Of a DNA stretch of 64,000 nucleotides, positions 1 through 12,900 are shown one piece after another. Position 1 is the stretch's first letter. Every line of letters starts with the position of its first letter. The position numbers were made by a program, and so were the translations under genes. The DNA is from Cryptomeria japonica (lineage: Eukaryota; Streptophyta; Pinopsida; Cupressales; Cupressaceae): NCBI RefSeq assembly GCF_030272615.1, contig NC_081414.1:910351009-910415008 (forward strand), in the 5' to 3' direction. The notes beneath the pieces are model-generated. The model was given only the letters and a program-made list of their open reading frames with translations, did not search any database and had not been told where the DNA came from.

Positions 1-537
1 TAATAATAACTAATACACAAACTATATCAAATAATAGCCTTCTATTATTATCAATCCTAATTTCTTCCCTCATAATCTTTCTTGAGTTTTCCCCTCTTGA
101 AAGTAACCTACATTCCATCTCATCTATCATTTTTATTATCTTGACAACATTTAAGAAAAAAATCTGATCCAAGACGTCCTTCTTTTAATCAGGTCTCCCA
201 ATTAAATATTTCCAGAAAACCAGTTTTGAATGTTTCATGTCTTAGTCTGGAACTATACATGGCAGGTCTGCAGCGCATTCTACGAAGCGTTATGTTCCAT
301 TGCACTCGCTGGGGACTGAAAGCCTCTGACGGATGACCTGCCTTCCTTTTTTATCGAGGCTGATTGTTACAATTCAGATATTTACTGAAAACAGATGAAG
401 TTCACAGAGTTGTACCTTTTAGTTGCAGTCCTCCATGTCCACACATACCCAGTAAATACGGAGAAGACCTAAAACAATACGTTTTTTCTTCTTATGATAG
501 GATCAACTATTCATCTCAGGCACGACAGCAGCAATTT

Positions 538-702
538 CTCTGATTAGTGAAGTCAAAAAGAATTCCTTCATACGAAACTCTCATAGGTGTCTATTCAATA
601 AGTTCGAAAAATTCCCTTCATACCTATCTCCCATAGGCATCTCTGATCAGTGAATTAGGCAAAATCCTCCCATAGACAACACCCATATCTCTGATCGGTG
701 AA
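538..702 (+). repeat. Short repeats in the 5' leader region of the PHP gene
   Basis: A 14-bp motif, CTCTGATYRGTGAA, occurs at 538, 641 and 689, just upstream of the start codon at 732. A companion block (TTCCTTCATAC followed by CTCATAGG or CCCATAGG) occurs near 570 and 611. The stretch looks like decayed tandem duplications of ~50-100 bp. Whether it is promoter or transcribed leader cannot be told. I saw no clear TATA box in bases 1-731 and no other gene there. Confidence 0.6.
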
Positions 703-731
703 GCACAAATAGTCGCCCCAGAAGAGAAATA

Positions 732-3700
732 ATGGGGCATGGAAAGAAGAAAAAGAGTGGGAAGAAGAAGAGAAAGAGTATAGACCATTCTGCCGCAACA
801 AAATATCTGCAGGAATGGTTTTATAAGACTGACTCTGAGGAGGCCATCAATAATGATTTCGTGCCTAAGAGTCTAAAATGTACAGAGGCTCCTGTCATAT
901 TTGAGCTGCATTCACACAGCACTTGCAGTGATGGGTACTTGTCGCCTTCGGCTGTTGTGGATAGAGCACACAGGAATGGGGTAAGTTTCAACATACCTAA
1001 GTTATTTTACTCATTAAAAATTATGTTGGTACTTTATGGATGTCGATTGGGGCCTCTTTTAAGGTTTTATGTATTTAGAGACTAGTTTTTTTAATTAAAG
1101 AAAAGTCTTTGTGTGCGTGCATGTTTTCAATTGAGTTTTTCTACAACCTTCTGTTTCTTCCATATTATTAGGATAGCTTTATTTTGGAAGTTTCTCCTCA
1201 CAGTTTCGGAGGCTTTCAAATTCCAATATAAAAATATGTCACTAATAAATGAGATTGACATAGTTTATCTAACTATTGCATGTTTATGGTATCCATGAAG
1301 GCGCGTGTCTTGAGTGCTCCAACAAAGAGAAAACTAGAAAATGGTCTATGCAATACATATGAGAGAAAACCTGTCATGTGCCTAATCTGGTTAGTAGATA
1401 CTTGTCTGATGAACTTAACCATTCAAGCCCTACTGAAACAAAATCCTAAACGATTCTATTTAGCTGGTTATTTATGCCTATGGTGGTAAAACTAAACCGC
1501 TGAATCCTTATAGAACTAAACACGTAACTGTTATGTGAGGTGGTCATCTTAACCTTTATTGCATATATGTCTGCATTTGGGCAAATATGTGTTTGTGATA
1601 GTGTGTATACGTAACTGTTATGTGAGGTGGTTATCTTAACCTTTATTGCATATATGTCTGCATTTGGGCAAATATGTGTTTGTGTTAGTGTGTATTGTAT
1701 CTCCTTCTGTTTTGACCTTGTAACTGCTTGTGAGTAAAATAGGGCCTTAACATTCTGCCTAGGCTGTTGGAGGTGATATAACAGGTAAAATTTCTAGCCA
1801 AAATTTAACACTTGACCTTTTCAATCTGTGATTACCTTTGAGCTGGCAAGGCTTGGGCTTTAAACGATAAACTACAACTATTAGGTGGCCCGGATTGAAA
1901 ACTCAACTGCAAAAAAATTCCCCACTAGAGAGTATGCACCATGTCTTGAAAGCCAAACAATCCTTGTGACCTAAGTATTGGACCAGATGATAGCAGAAAT
2001 CAACTCAGCCTTGCAAATGGTAAAAGCACATAGATATGCCTCTGCATACCTTCCAAGAGTGTTTGCACTACCTGAGTGGTATTGGCTCAGAGTTCCATTT
2101 TGTTCTTATATTTGTGGAGAAGAAAGGATAAGCTTTACCTAAAAGCAACATAATCCCCATTATCATGCTGGAGACCTTGTCTGTCTGATGCATGGAAGGT
2201 GTTGAACTTTTATGGATATTAAATTGTCAAGTTATTGGCTAGCCTTATGTCAATTAAAGATTAATGCTAGTGTTTGCCTTGCCAAGTTGTTTTGGAGCCA
2301 AAACCATGTGACTCTGTCCAGGATTACAGCTTCCATTGGATATGAGAAATGATTCTGTTGAGCATTTGAGACATTCTAGCTCGTCTCTGTAGTGATGGTC
2401 TGCAATTTAGGATCTCTATTACCATTTCATTAGTTCTTTAATATTAAAGTTATGTTTGGCAGAAACTGAAGAAGTTGGTCATCTCAAGGTTCATATTATG
2501 CGTATGCTGGCAATCTCTTGGCTTACATATGCATATAATATATATGACATTGTTCATTTATGTCAGGCGTTTCGGAATAGCTCTCATTTGTTCTTGACCT
2601 TGTTTGTTGTAGAGGTAAATTGAAACAAATTACATGTATGCGCATGGATACAAAAGTAAGCCACCAGGTTTGAAAAAGTAATTTACAATAGCTAATCAAG
2701 ACTGCCAAAAGGAGATGGAGTAGGTTGGAGGTAAGGTTGAGGGAAGGGAAAGACATGAGGAGAGTGAACTCACAACTTTTTTAGTCAACCGACATTTGTG
2801 CATATTTTTGTAACATTGACAGTTTATGCCAGGCAGTATTGGTTTAGATTTTAGTTGTGCAATCAAGGTGTTGTAGGCACCTAAGTGGGAGTTGTGGCTG
2901 CGGCAATGTCTCCTCCTCATCCACCAGTTTAAACCCAGTTTTATACATGAGGCCTACTTTTTTTTAAGATGACAAATTCTATTTAGATGGTGTATTTCTA
3001 AGGTTAGGGAACATATGTCATATATATGGCAAACTGACAAAAAAATGTTATTTCTCTACGAATTTTTCTAACAGTATTTAGTCTGTGAATAAACTTTTGA
3101 ATCTCTCATGAATGGTTTAGAGTATGCGCAGAACAGGTGAGAGTGCTTGCCCTGACAGACCATGACACTATGGCAGGGGTACCAGCTGCCTTGGAAGCTG
3201 CCCGTAAATATGGTATCAGAGTAATTCCAGGTGTTGAAATCAGTGCAATTGTTCCACCAAGGTTAGCCAATTTCTTACTTGTCTATTTCTAGGCAAATGT
3301 CCCAGGATTACCATATTAGTTGAAGCTTCTTTTGATTTCTTTCCCTTACTTCACCATGTCAGTTTTACATACACAGAGTACCATAAGCGTAATTAAATCC
3401 TTGCAACCAACAAGAAAAGTCATTGTGAGCAATGAACTCTTTGTATGAGAGTGCTATCATATTCGATCATATAAACCATTAGATTATCTGGTCACTTGGT
3501 GTATACAATTGAGCTCTTTCTATGAATCAGGTGCTTGAACCAATTTTCTTGTTCACCTGTCTTGGTTACTCTGGTAGAAAGGAAAGCACTGGGACAAAAA
3601 TTTTGAACTGTTTGTACTTTAAAAAAAAAATCTTTAATATAAATTAAGCCAGGGCATTGAATCTACAAGTAAAAAATCTGCTTTGAGGCTAAAATCTTTT

Positions 3701-5113
3701 TAGCTTGAGATGTTATTTTGTCTAAATTTTTTATTGTCTAACAGGACTGATTCTGGAAAAGGAGAACCTGTACATATATTAGCTTATTACGGTAGCTGTG
3801 GACCAGCAAATTTTTCAGAGATAGAAGAATGCTTAGCCAATATAAGAGAGGGCCGCTACCACAGGGCAGAAACCATGTTACTGAAGCTTAAAGCTCTGAA
3901 AATGCCCCTAAAATGGGAACATGTTGCTCGCATAGCTGGAGACGGCGTAGCTCCAGGAAGACTGCATGTGGCTAGGGCAATGGTTGAGGCCAGATATGTA
4001 GATAATATAAAGAAGGCATTTAGCAAATACCTATATGATGATGGACCTGCTTATGCTATGTATGCGACATCTAATTCCTCGTTGGTTTTTGGGAATATAT
4101 CGATGATACAAGTTCCTGATTGCAAATTGAATTTTCAATGTCCAATAAATAGTTGAATTAATCTTGCTAAAAGTATTTATTTTGCAGGGGTAGTGAGATT
4201 CTTGCTGAAACGGCAATAAAAATAATATGCCGGACAGGAGGAGTGGCTGCCCTTGCCCATCCATGGGCTTTGAAGAACCCCGTTTCTGTAGTCAGAAGCC
4301 TTAAAGAGGCTGGCCTTCATGGCATTGAAGTTTATAGAAGTGATGGAAAATCAGCTGGTAAGGGATTCCATCAATGGAAACTTTTATTATTTTCATTTTA
4401 GTTCTTTGTTTTTGAAGTCAACTTGGTTGCCCAACTTACTCATTGAACTTCAGCGGCAATAAAGGTCACTACATTTTTGCCTTTTGTAATTTAGTGTCTA
4501 TTTTACAAACAAATAATCACATTTTAAATTATACTAAGTATACAGTTCTCCTTCAATTATATAATTAATTAAACTAATAATGGTAAGTTCTTCTAAGGGA
4601 TTAAACCCTGTAGTGCATCGAAAATCCAATCTTCTGCATTTGGTGATTTAGTTTATATCAATTCTGTTGGCGATTTCTTACTCTGGTGCATTGTATGAAT
4701 TAGGATTCAGTGAATTAGCTGATGCTTATGGCTTACTGAAGATTGGAGGGTCTGATTTTCATGGAAGAGGTGGTCCTGATGAAACTGATTTGGGAAAAGT
4801 ACCTATTCCAGATTCAGCAATGCATGAATTTCTCAAGGTAGCTCAGCCTATTTGGTGTGATGCTCTTAAAGATATCTTACTTAGCTTTGCAGAATCTTTT
4901 GAATCAAAACTAGATAAGATTGTTTGTCCCAATGGTGATATGTCTTTGAGATGCAACGTCACTGGTAACAAGGAAGAAACTGTAGCTCTGCATCTGTCTT
5001 CGTGGTTGACAAAAGAGGAAAAAGAAGTTGTTGAGGTGGAAGCTGTTAGGTTAAAACTTTCACATACTGTTATCAGCGAGGAGGGGAAACAAATGTTCGT
5101 GATTAGTAGATAA
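732..5113 (+). CDS. PHP-domain phosphoesterase (TrpH/YciV-like), five exons
   Basis: Likely exons are 732-980, 3137-3261, 3745-4059, 4188-4357 and 4704-5113. All introns are GT-AG, phases agree, and the product is 422 residues. Metal-ligand motifs of the PHP superfamily are in order: HSHS at residues 60-63 with D67, TDHD at 90-93, E117, H135, AHPW at 253-256 and SDFH at 303-306. Family knowledge: bacterial relatives (YciV/RNase AM and related 3',5'-nucleoside bisphosphatases) remove phosphate or nucleotides from the 5' side of small RNA or pAp-type substrates; plants have a single-domain homologue. Substrate here is inferred only. Residues 4-15 are strongly lysine-rich, possibly a nuclear signal or RNA contact. 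The last ~80 residues are a plant-type tail with no motif I recognise. All metal motifs are intact, so the gene is probably functional. Intron 1 (2.16 kb) holds an 87-bp duplication. Confidence 0.9.
1523..1696 (+). repeat. 87-bp tandem duplication in intron 1 of the PHP gene
   Basis: The segment beginning CGTAACTGTTATGTGAGG at 1523 is repeated almost exactly from 1610, giving two copies with an 87-bp period. It lies wholly inside intron 1 and does not touch the splice sites. The near identity points to a recent duplication. Confidence 0.85.
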
Positions 5114-5410
5114 TATGTACTGCATTTCTTTGAAAATATTTTGTGCTGGTGTGAAGTTGATTTATGTCAGTGAGGCTTTAAATCATAGACATTGAGATTT
5201 TTTATGATATTTGAATATAGTTTCAGCTGTTTGGTTTTCTTCCAATATAATTAATCTATTATTGAAGTATAAAGTTCATTGCCTTGCGGATGAAAGATGT
5301 CATAATATACAGCTAACATGTCTGCATTGCTTGGTTCGGCTTGATTAACATTGCCCCTCAAGAAAAGTGTAGCATTGATATTCAATGTACAAAAATGTTC
5401 CTATGCAATT

Positions 5411-6326
5411 TATATATATACAGATAATTGCTCATACTGAATGACTTGGTCTCTGAAAGAATTTATTGTATACATGATATCTCCTAATAGGCAGCGTATA
5501 GTTTTGAAATAACCTTTTTTAAATATGTCAAGCTTTCTTTTAAAGACCGATTTATTGTCTTTGGTAACCATATTGAACTCTAAATTTTTAAAGTAGCGTT
5601 ATACTAGGCATTTTAAGTGAATTTCTAATCTTGTTGGAGTTATTGGCAATATCTACACGTTTGTAAAAGCTCATTCAAACCGTAAATAAGGTCCATCTGA
5701 GTTGTTACAGCATATAATTTTTATATATACAGATAATTGCTCATACTGAGTGACTTGGTCTCTGAAAGAATTTATTGTATACAGGGTGATCTCTAATAGG
5801 CAGTGTATAGTTTTGAAATAACCTTTTTGAAATATGCCAAGCATTCTTTTAAAGACTGATTTATTGTCTTTACTAAGTATATTGAACTGGAAGTTTTTAA
5901 AATAGCGTTCTACTAGGCATTTTAAGAAAACTTCTAATCTTGTTGGAGTTATTGAAAGTACCTACACATTTCTAAAAGCTCCTTCAAACCCTAAATTAGG
6001 TCCATCTGAGTTGTTGTTATAGTGGATAGTTTATATATATGCAGATAATTGCTCATATTGAATGACTTGGTCTCTGAAAGAATTTATTGTATACAGGGTA
6101 TCTCCTGATAGGCAGCGTATAGTTTTGAATTAACCTTTTTTAAATATGTCAAGCTTTCTTTTAAAGACCAATTTATTGTCTTTAAACTATATTGAACTGT
6201 AAACTTTTAAAGTAGACTCCTACTAGGCATTTTAAGAAAACTTCTAATCTTGTAGGAGTTATTGACAGTACCTACACATTTCTAAAAGCTCATTCAAACC
6301 CTAAATTAGGTCCATCTGAGGAGTTG
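5411..6326 (+). repeat. Three tandem copies of a ~310-bp unit, 3' of the PHP gene
   Basis: The marker CAGATAATTGCTCATA appears at 5421, 5730 and 6042 (periods 309 and 312). Each copy runs through the same ordered blocks: CTTGGTCTCTGAAAGAATT, a GTATAGTTTTGAA block, TTAAAGAC, CTAGGCATTTTAAG, and finally GGTCCATCTGAG. Copies differ by scattered substitutions and small indels. No coding capacity. The array starts about 300 bp after the stop codon, so the transcript's 3' end could reach it. Confidence 0.85.
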
Positions 6327-9300
6327 TTTCTGTCTTTCAAATATCCACAACTTTGACTGTAAATGTAAACTATCTTTTCTCCAAACACATGCAACTTCAA
6401 CTGTACACAGAAGTAAGAATAAGTCCAAATCCCATTAACAGAGCCTTCTGACGATATTTATTTCCATATTATGTTTGCAATTGATATACAAATTATGACC
6501 TGTTCTAAATAAGAATGCATCATTACAATGAGCTGCGTGCTATGGTATTTGTGTTTCAAGAAGATAAATACAGAAGGTTAGTGGACAATAATAGATCAAC
6601 AACCAGTTGATATAACAAGTACTTGAACTTATTTATTCTAGTTAAATAAATTATTTATTGGACTTTCCAGAACATGTGCGGTAATCTCCAACTAGATACA
6701 TCCACTTGATTTAGCCATTAGTAAGGCCTACAAATGGGAATAATTTTGGAATAAGAATTAGTTACTTCTCACGCTTCATAGCAATTGCAAGGATATGGAG
6801 TTTGAATGAAATTGCAGCTTTGACTATCCAGACACCTGATATGAGCAATTATCCTTTTTCTACTTGATTGATTTCATGGCAAGATGATGTTTCCACAAGT
6901 CGCTCACCCAAACACGCATTAACACAAAACAACCATTTACATGTTCTTCCTCTGTAGTCCCTGTGGGGTCATTGTTGACTATTCCACTTCACATTCTAAC
7001 CCTCAAATAAAAATCAAGAAATGCACTGGCAAGGTTAGTAAACCATTAAATCTTCTGAATTGTTAAATTAATAGATATAATATATCATGTATTCTTATAG
7101 AATGTATCATTTATTGTTAATTGCTGTCATAAATTGGTTTTTATTGAAAGTAATGTGTGTGTTGGTACCAGGTTTGGACTTTGGAGTATGATAGGTGGCT
7201 GGTAAGTTGCACAACATCTACAGTAGATTTTTTTCACATATTTATCTCCATGGACTAAGCTTGTAGAATTGTGGTATACATGCCTTTGTGTGTTTGGTAT
7301 CATATACATTTCACAATGTACAAGCCTTTGAAGTTGTAAGCCCATTTTGCACATTTTTGGCATTTGTATGTTTTCTTTTTCATCAGGTAAGTTGGCAGCA
7401 TATTTTTATTATAAGCATAGGATTCTGGATGCAGATTGTCAATTAACAGAAAATAATAGTTTTATTTTCGACATATGTGCCCCTTCACCCTTTTCCAAAC
7501 CCAATTGGCAATTTATAAATAAAAATTATTTGAAAGGTCTGAAAAACCAGGAGTATTGAAAAGAATAAAGTGGGATAACATTCACTTGAAAATTTTGTTA
7601 TTATGTGAGGGGACCAAGAGGCTTGATGCACAATGCAAAGCTAAGAAATAGGTGGTGAAACAATGGGGGGTTGATATGAAAAACGAAAGAGTTAATCTTC
7701 ACAAAAGTGTTCAATTCGTGAAGTTTAATGCAAATTATACAAAGGGAATTGGTTGTTTGACTAGAACACAAAATGGTTGTATTTGGAAGACAACACAAAC
7801 GAAATTTTGTAATTTTGAATGCAATCCTATAATTTGCTGTGTTTTTTGACATGGTTACATCATTTCACCTATACACACTAGAGTATTTTTTTCTCACGCA
7901 TTGATATTGATGCCAATTAAACAAATGATAAAAATTACCACAGACAGTTTGCTATGTCAAACATCTGAGCTTTGTCAGGAGAAATGAATTGGATCTTAAA
8001 TGCAAATAGAACATCTATATCTTGGCGTACCAATTCAGATATCCTTTGTCTAATCATAACTCTTTTAATGCTGCATTTTTTAAAGAGAGTTTATCTCCAT
8101 TCAAAACAACTACTCCCGGAGTGGAATTGTATTTATCTGTCATCAATCGAAGGTTTACATTTTTGGCAGGACCAGGCCCCAAATGCACACTTTGGTCGGA
8201 ATTGCATTTTACAAGGTGATTCTGACTAAGAATTTAAGTCCTCTGTTATGTCATGATTCAGGAGTTTCTTTCTAAAATTATCAATTGATTTAAGTGTTTT
8301 AAATGAATTGTGGATTTCTACTTTTACTAGAGATTCCCTAGTGCATGTGGGGTGTACCGCCATTTCTGGGAAAGCCTGTCCATTTGAGAATCCACAATGC
8401 CAGTATCTTGGCAGGCTTCATCTTCAATGGAGAAATTCATAGAATGATTTTATTTAAGGGATTTCAAATAGGAGTCCACACACCACCCAATATCTGTGAA
8501 ACTCTCCTCAGCAACAGAAGTCCACCTGTGGCATGTAAACACCTAGCACATAATAGTCAACTCACTAGCTGTTTATGTGTCAGTTTCTCAACATAAACAA
8601 CTGACATGTTGACTATAATGTGCTGGTTGCTTATAATGTGCTGGTTGCTTAAGCTTTAAAGTTCATCTATTCTCTCTTTTAACTATATTGTAAATTTAAG
8701 TTCAAATGTGGACGTAGTTTTTCCAAAATTGTATGCTACTTCCATTGCAGTGTCTATTTATTTCTCAATGTTGTATCTGAAGAATGGAAAACTCTACCAT
8801 CTGAAAACAACTTTTCCCTTTCCCAAATACATTTTTAAATATAAAAATAATTTCCATTAGAAGTATATATATATATATATATATATACACATACATACAT
8901 ACATACACACAAATATGACTTGGGATGTCTGTTATCCTATCTGATCCAACCAACTTTAATTTTGTTTTTCCATTGCCCTGTAGTAATACATCCTTCCTAA
9001 TGTCAAGATCTGGAACATTAAGCTAAGGATAAAGAAAGAGGAATGGAAGGAGGAAGGAAAACTATTATATATAATTTCATAAAACAACATACTTGTTGTG
9101 CCTATAAAACAAGTAACACATAGTGGCTAGTACTTGCCTTGTTTTTAGTATAGTTTTAATAATAATTATGATTTAATTTTAATACTGATTATATTTTAAA
9201 AATTATAATAATTAATATAAAAAAATTAAACATAATTATTTTATAATAATTAAAATTTTACTAGAAAAAATAATATAAATTAAAGAAATCCTAATAAATT

Positions 9301-9391
9301 TTTAATTTCACAAAATAAAGTTAAATAATTGAAATAGTTTTAGATTTAAATCTACTTTAAAAACTAAAATATAATAAACAAAAATGTGTAG
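6327..9391. other. Intergenic DNA without recognisable genes
   Basis: Open frames of up to ~85 codons occur on both strands (for example 7347-7559 and 8345-8596), but none shows a recognisable domain or splice structure. The last ~250 bp (9150-9391) are extremely AT-rich and form the target region of the LINE that follows. A short stretch containing TTGTGCCTATAAAA near 9095 also occurs at ~17918 and ~17953, on the far side of the LINE. Confidence 0.5.
8863..8909. repeat. Compound microsatellite (TA)n followed by (CATA)n
   Basis: About 24 bp of alternating TA is followed directly by CATA/CATACA repeats. A simple compound dinucleotide/tetranucleotide repeat in intergenic DNA. Confidence 0.9.
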
Positions 9392-9406
9392 ACAAAATTA
9401 TATAAA
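9392..9406. repeat. Target-site duplication, left copy, of the L1-type LINE
   Basis: The 15 bp starting ACAAAATTATATAAA lie directly next to the LINE poly(T). The 5' end of the element is followed at 17278-17293 by ACAAAAACTATATAAA. The two differ by one inserted base and one transition, as expected of an aged duplication at an AT-rich L1 target. AT-richness means a chance match cannot be fully excluded. Confidence 0.6.
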
Positions 9407-9908
9407 TTTTTTTTTTTTTTTTTTGATAAAAGTGGATAGAACCATTGAACTATATTAAATTTTGAAAGTTTTTTTAAAGTGTCTGGTTCAAAAAGCACTA
9501 AAGGGAAAGAACCAATAAGAAAACCCTTTAGTATTGCATAAATAACACAAGCCTATTTTACCCAATACCAAATGCCCATTGGCATAGTACATCAAAAAAA
9601 CCCATCCCAATTACATAAGCCACATTAGATATAAAGGAAGCTACCAATAGAAGCATATAGAAGGAAGATTAAAGTATGATCACTGAAGGATACATATCCA
9701 TTGCTGCCCAAAAACACCAGTCTAAACCACCCTCGTCTATGACACACAATTCTCCAACCACTAGTTAGAATGATACCACATAGCAGAAATGAAACCATAA
9801 TCAGACACCCTATCAAAATAAACATTATGATCAAGCATAGCAGAACCCACACCAAAGAAAAGCCACACCAAATAAGGAGGTCAATGAAGACAACAACTAT
9901 GCCCTTCT
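9407..9908 (-). other. LINE 3' UTR with poly(A) tail
   Basis: About 480 nt separate the ORF2 stop codon from an uninterrupted run of 18 T on the plus strand (9407-9424), which is the poly(A) tail of the minus-strand element. A 76-codon open frame (9855-9625) lies inside but resembles nothing I know and is probably fortuitous. Confidence 0.8.
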
Positions 9909-12900
9909 TTACTTCAAAAATTCTAAAACCGAGGAAGAGATCTCATCCACACTTACCTCCCGCATATTAGCATCACTGTCAATGGCTAAATTAGCCAAAA
10001 AATCTGCAATCTTATTCACTTCCCTATAACAGTGGGAAATCAAGAAGGAATAAAAAAAGTCTAATTTTTGCAAAATATGATCAAATATATATTGTAATTG
10101 CCAACAATTCGATTTCTTTTTCATGACACTTTGAATAATAACAATAGAATCACCCTCAATTATCAAGTCCTTAATTTCCAAAGATATAGCCATATCCAAA
10201 CCAAAAGACAAAGCAAAGAATTCTGCACAATTGTTAGACTTGAAACCAATCGTATGACAACGAGCCTGAATAAATCTTACCTTATGATCATAAATTACCA
10301 TACCTGCCCCTACCAAGCCAGGGTTCCCATGAGAAGCACCATCAAAATTCAATTTAAAGTGCCCTTGCGGAGGAGGTTTCCAACAAGCAAAATTTCTCTT
10401 ACTAATAGCATTAGTCTTATTTAAAATAGATCCATGAGAAGGTAAGACTGATAACATTCTCCAAACTCGAGTTACCCTACCATCCCAATGAGAAAAAGAG
10501 GTAAGGGTTTCCAAATTCTTATAGATAAAAGACAAAGCAACTTCAAAGATGGAAGATTCAATCCTCAATAAAACCTCAGCCAAGGAAGAACTTGTTTGTT
10601 TAAAAATCCTATTATTACGCTCTAACCAAATATTCCAAATCACAATAGATGGAGAAATAATCCAAAGACATGCATAGAAAGATGAGGCAAACAGGAGAGG
10701 CCAGGCTCTAAAGTGGGAAAGGAGATCCTTACCAATAACAAAGGAAAGATTAAGCTTTTCAAACAACCACTGCCAGCAAGCATAGGCAAAATCACAGTGA
10801 AGAAATAAGTATGCAGAGGATTCTAAATTTTTATTACAAAAGACACAAGAAAATACTGTAGTAATACCCAACCTGTCCAACCTCATTTCTGTAAGGACCC
10901 TGTCCTGCACTGCTAACCAAGCAAAAGCACCAGCCTTTGGGAGGCAAGCCATATGCCAAAACAGCTTGTATGGCCAAGTAGATAAATCTTTAGCAATCAA
11001 GAGAGAATTATAGCCATCCTTAACTGTGTACTTACTAGAGATATTCCTTGTCCAGATAAGCTCATCATCAGCATCAGAAAGAATTATTACTCTCTCCGCC
11101 AACATCTTTTCATATTCCAATTTCACATTTTGAACAATATCTAAAAACTCAATTGATTTCCATTTTGTCACCTTAAGATTCCCACTATACTCGATTTTAA
11201 AATAATCAGCCACAAAGACACCCCAAAGGGAAGAAAGAGTGGAAATTAAAGGAGACCAATCCCTTGAGTTCACCAGAGGGGGATGTCCATTCCAAACTTC
11301 CTCCCAAAACCTGACCTTTCTACCATTATGAACAATCCATGAGAGATGAGGCAAAATCACTGACCTACATTTACATAGGAAATTCCAAATAGCTGAACCA
11401 GACGGTAAATTAGAAACTTGAAAAACATATTCTCTTGGTCCGTTATTTAAATATTTAGCAAACATAATTTGTGCCCAAAAGGAGAATGGTCTCTCATACA
11501 ATTTCCAAACCAACTTAGCACCTAAGGCTAAATTCTGACTTTCCAGACTCCTAATGCCTATGCCCCCAAGGTTTTTAGGCAAACAAACTTTATCCCATGC
11601 TACCAAAGGGAGTTTCATCTTACCATCTTTATTATTACTCCAAAGGAAGGACCTAAGAGTATCTTGCAAACTAACAAGAGCCGCTTTCGGAGACTGCGAA
11701 ATAGACATGAGATAAATAGGAACAACATTTAGGACAAACTTAATAAGAACAATTTTACCAACCAAAGATAACCATCTATGATTCCAAGATAGGATCCTTC
11801 TAGAGATAACCGAAATGATCTTATCCCAACACTCAACTCTATCCTGCTTAATGAAGAAAGGTATACCAAGATAAGAACAAGGAAGATTTCCAGATGCAAA
11901 TCCCCAAAAAATCTTCAATCTATCCTGAACCAATTGTGAAGCATGAAGGAAAAAAATCTTTGACTTATCAACATTGATTCTCTGACCAGAAAAGGATGCA
12001 TAATTCTGTATTATCCCCTTTATCACTCTTGCCTCACCCAAAGAGGCCTGACCAAATAACAAGGTATCATCTGCAAACAAGCAATGTGAAATGCTTTGTG
12101 GAACATTCTGAATCCTAATTCCCTTCCAAAGCCCTCCCAACTTAGCGGCTCTTATAGCCCAACTGAACGTTTCAGCTAGAAGAATGAACAGGAAAGGAGA
12201 CATGGGATCCCCTTGCCTCAAACCCCTAGAAGAGGAGAAAAAACCACAAGGGGAGCCATTAATTAGAACCGAGAACCTTGCCGAAGAAATACAAGCACGA
12301 ATCCATTTGACCCATGCCTTGGAAAAGCCCAATTTAAGTAGAACAACACACAACACCCTCCATTCTACTCTATCATATGCTTTCATCATATCTAATTTGA
12401 GGATCGTGGCCAGGATTCTCTGAGTAGAAATAGAATGCAAAACCTCATGTGCCACTATAGCTCCCTCTGTTGTCTCCCTTCCTGGAAAAAAACCACCTTG
12501 TTCTAAAGAAATGATCTTAGGTAAAATTTTAGCCAACCTTAAAGAAATAGCCTTGGTAAAAATCTTGTACAAAGTATTACATAAAGCAATAGGGCGAAAA
12601 TCAGCAAATGTCTTGGTAACCTCTTTTTTAGGAATAATTGCAATCATTGTATTATTAAGCTCTTTCAAAACAGACCTATTCCTTCTAGCTTCCTCAAGGG
12701 CCAATAAAACATCATTTCCCACAAAATCCCAGCATTTCTGAAAAAATAAAGGAGTAAAGCCATCCGGTCCTAGAGCCTTATCAGGGTTCACTGCAAAAAC
12801 AACATTCTTAACTTCATCCAAAGAAAAAGGAGACATCAACATTTTATTATCTTCCGAAGATACCAAAGAAGGAATATTAGAAGAAATGTTATTATGAAGA

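Noticed and set aside
8345-8596. 83-codon plus-strand frame in intergenic DNA
   Set aside because: No recognisable domain, no splice or promoter context, and a length expected by chance in this much DNA.
12184-12741. Plus-strand frames over the LINE
   Set aside because: Antisense shadows of the reverse transcriptase frame.
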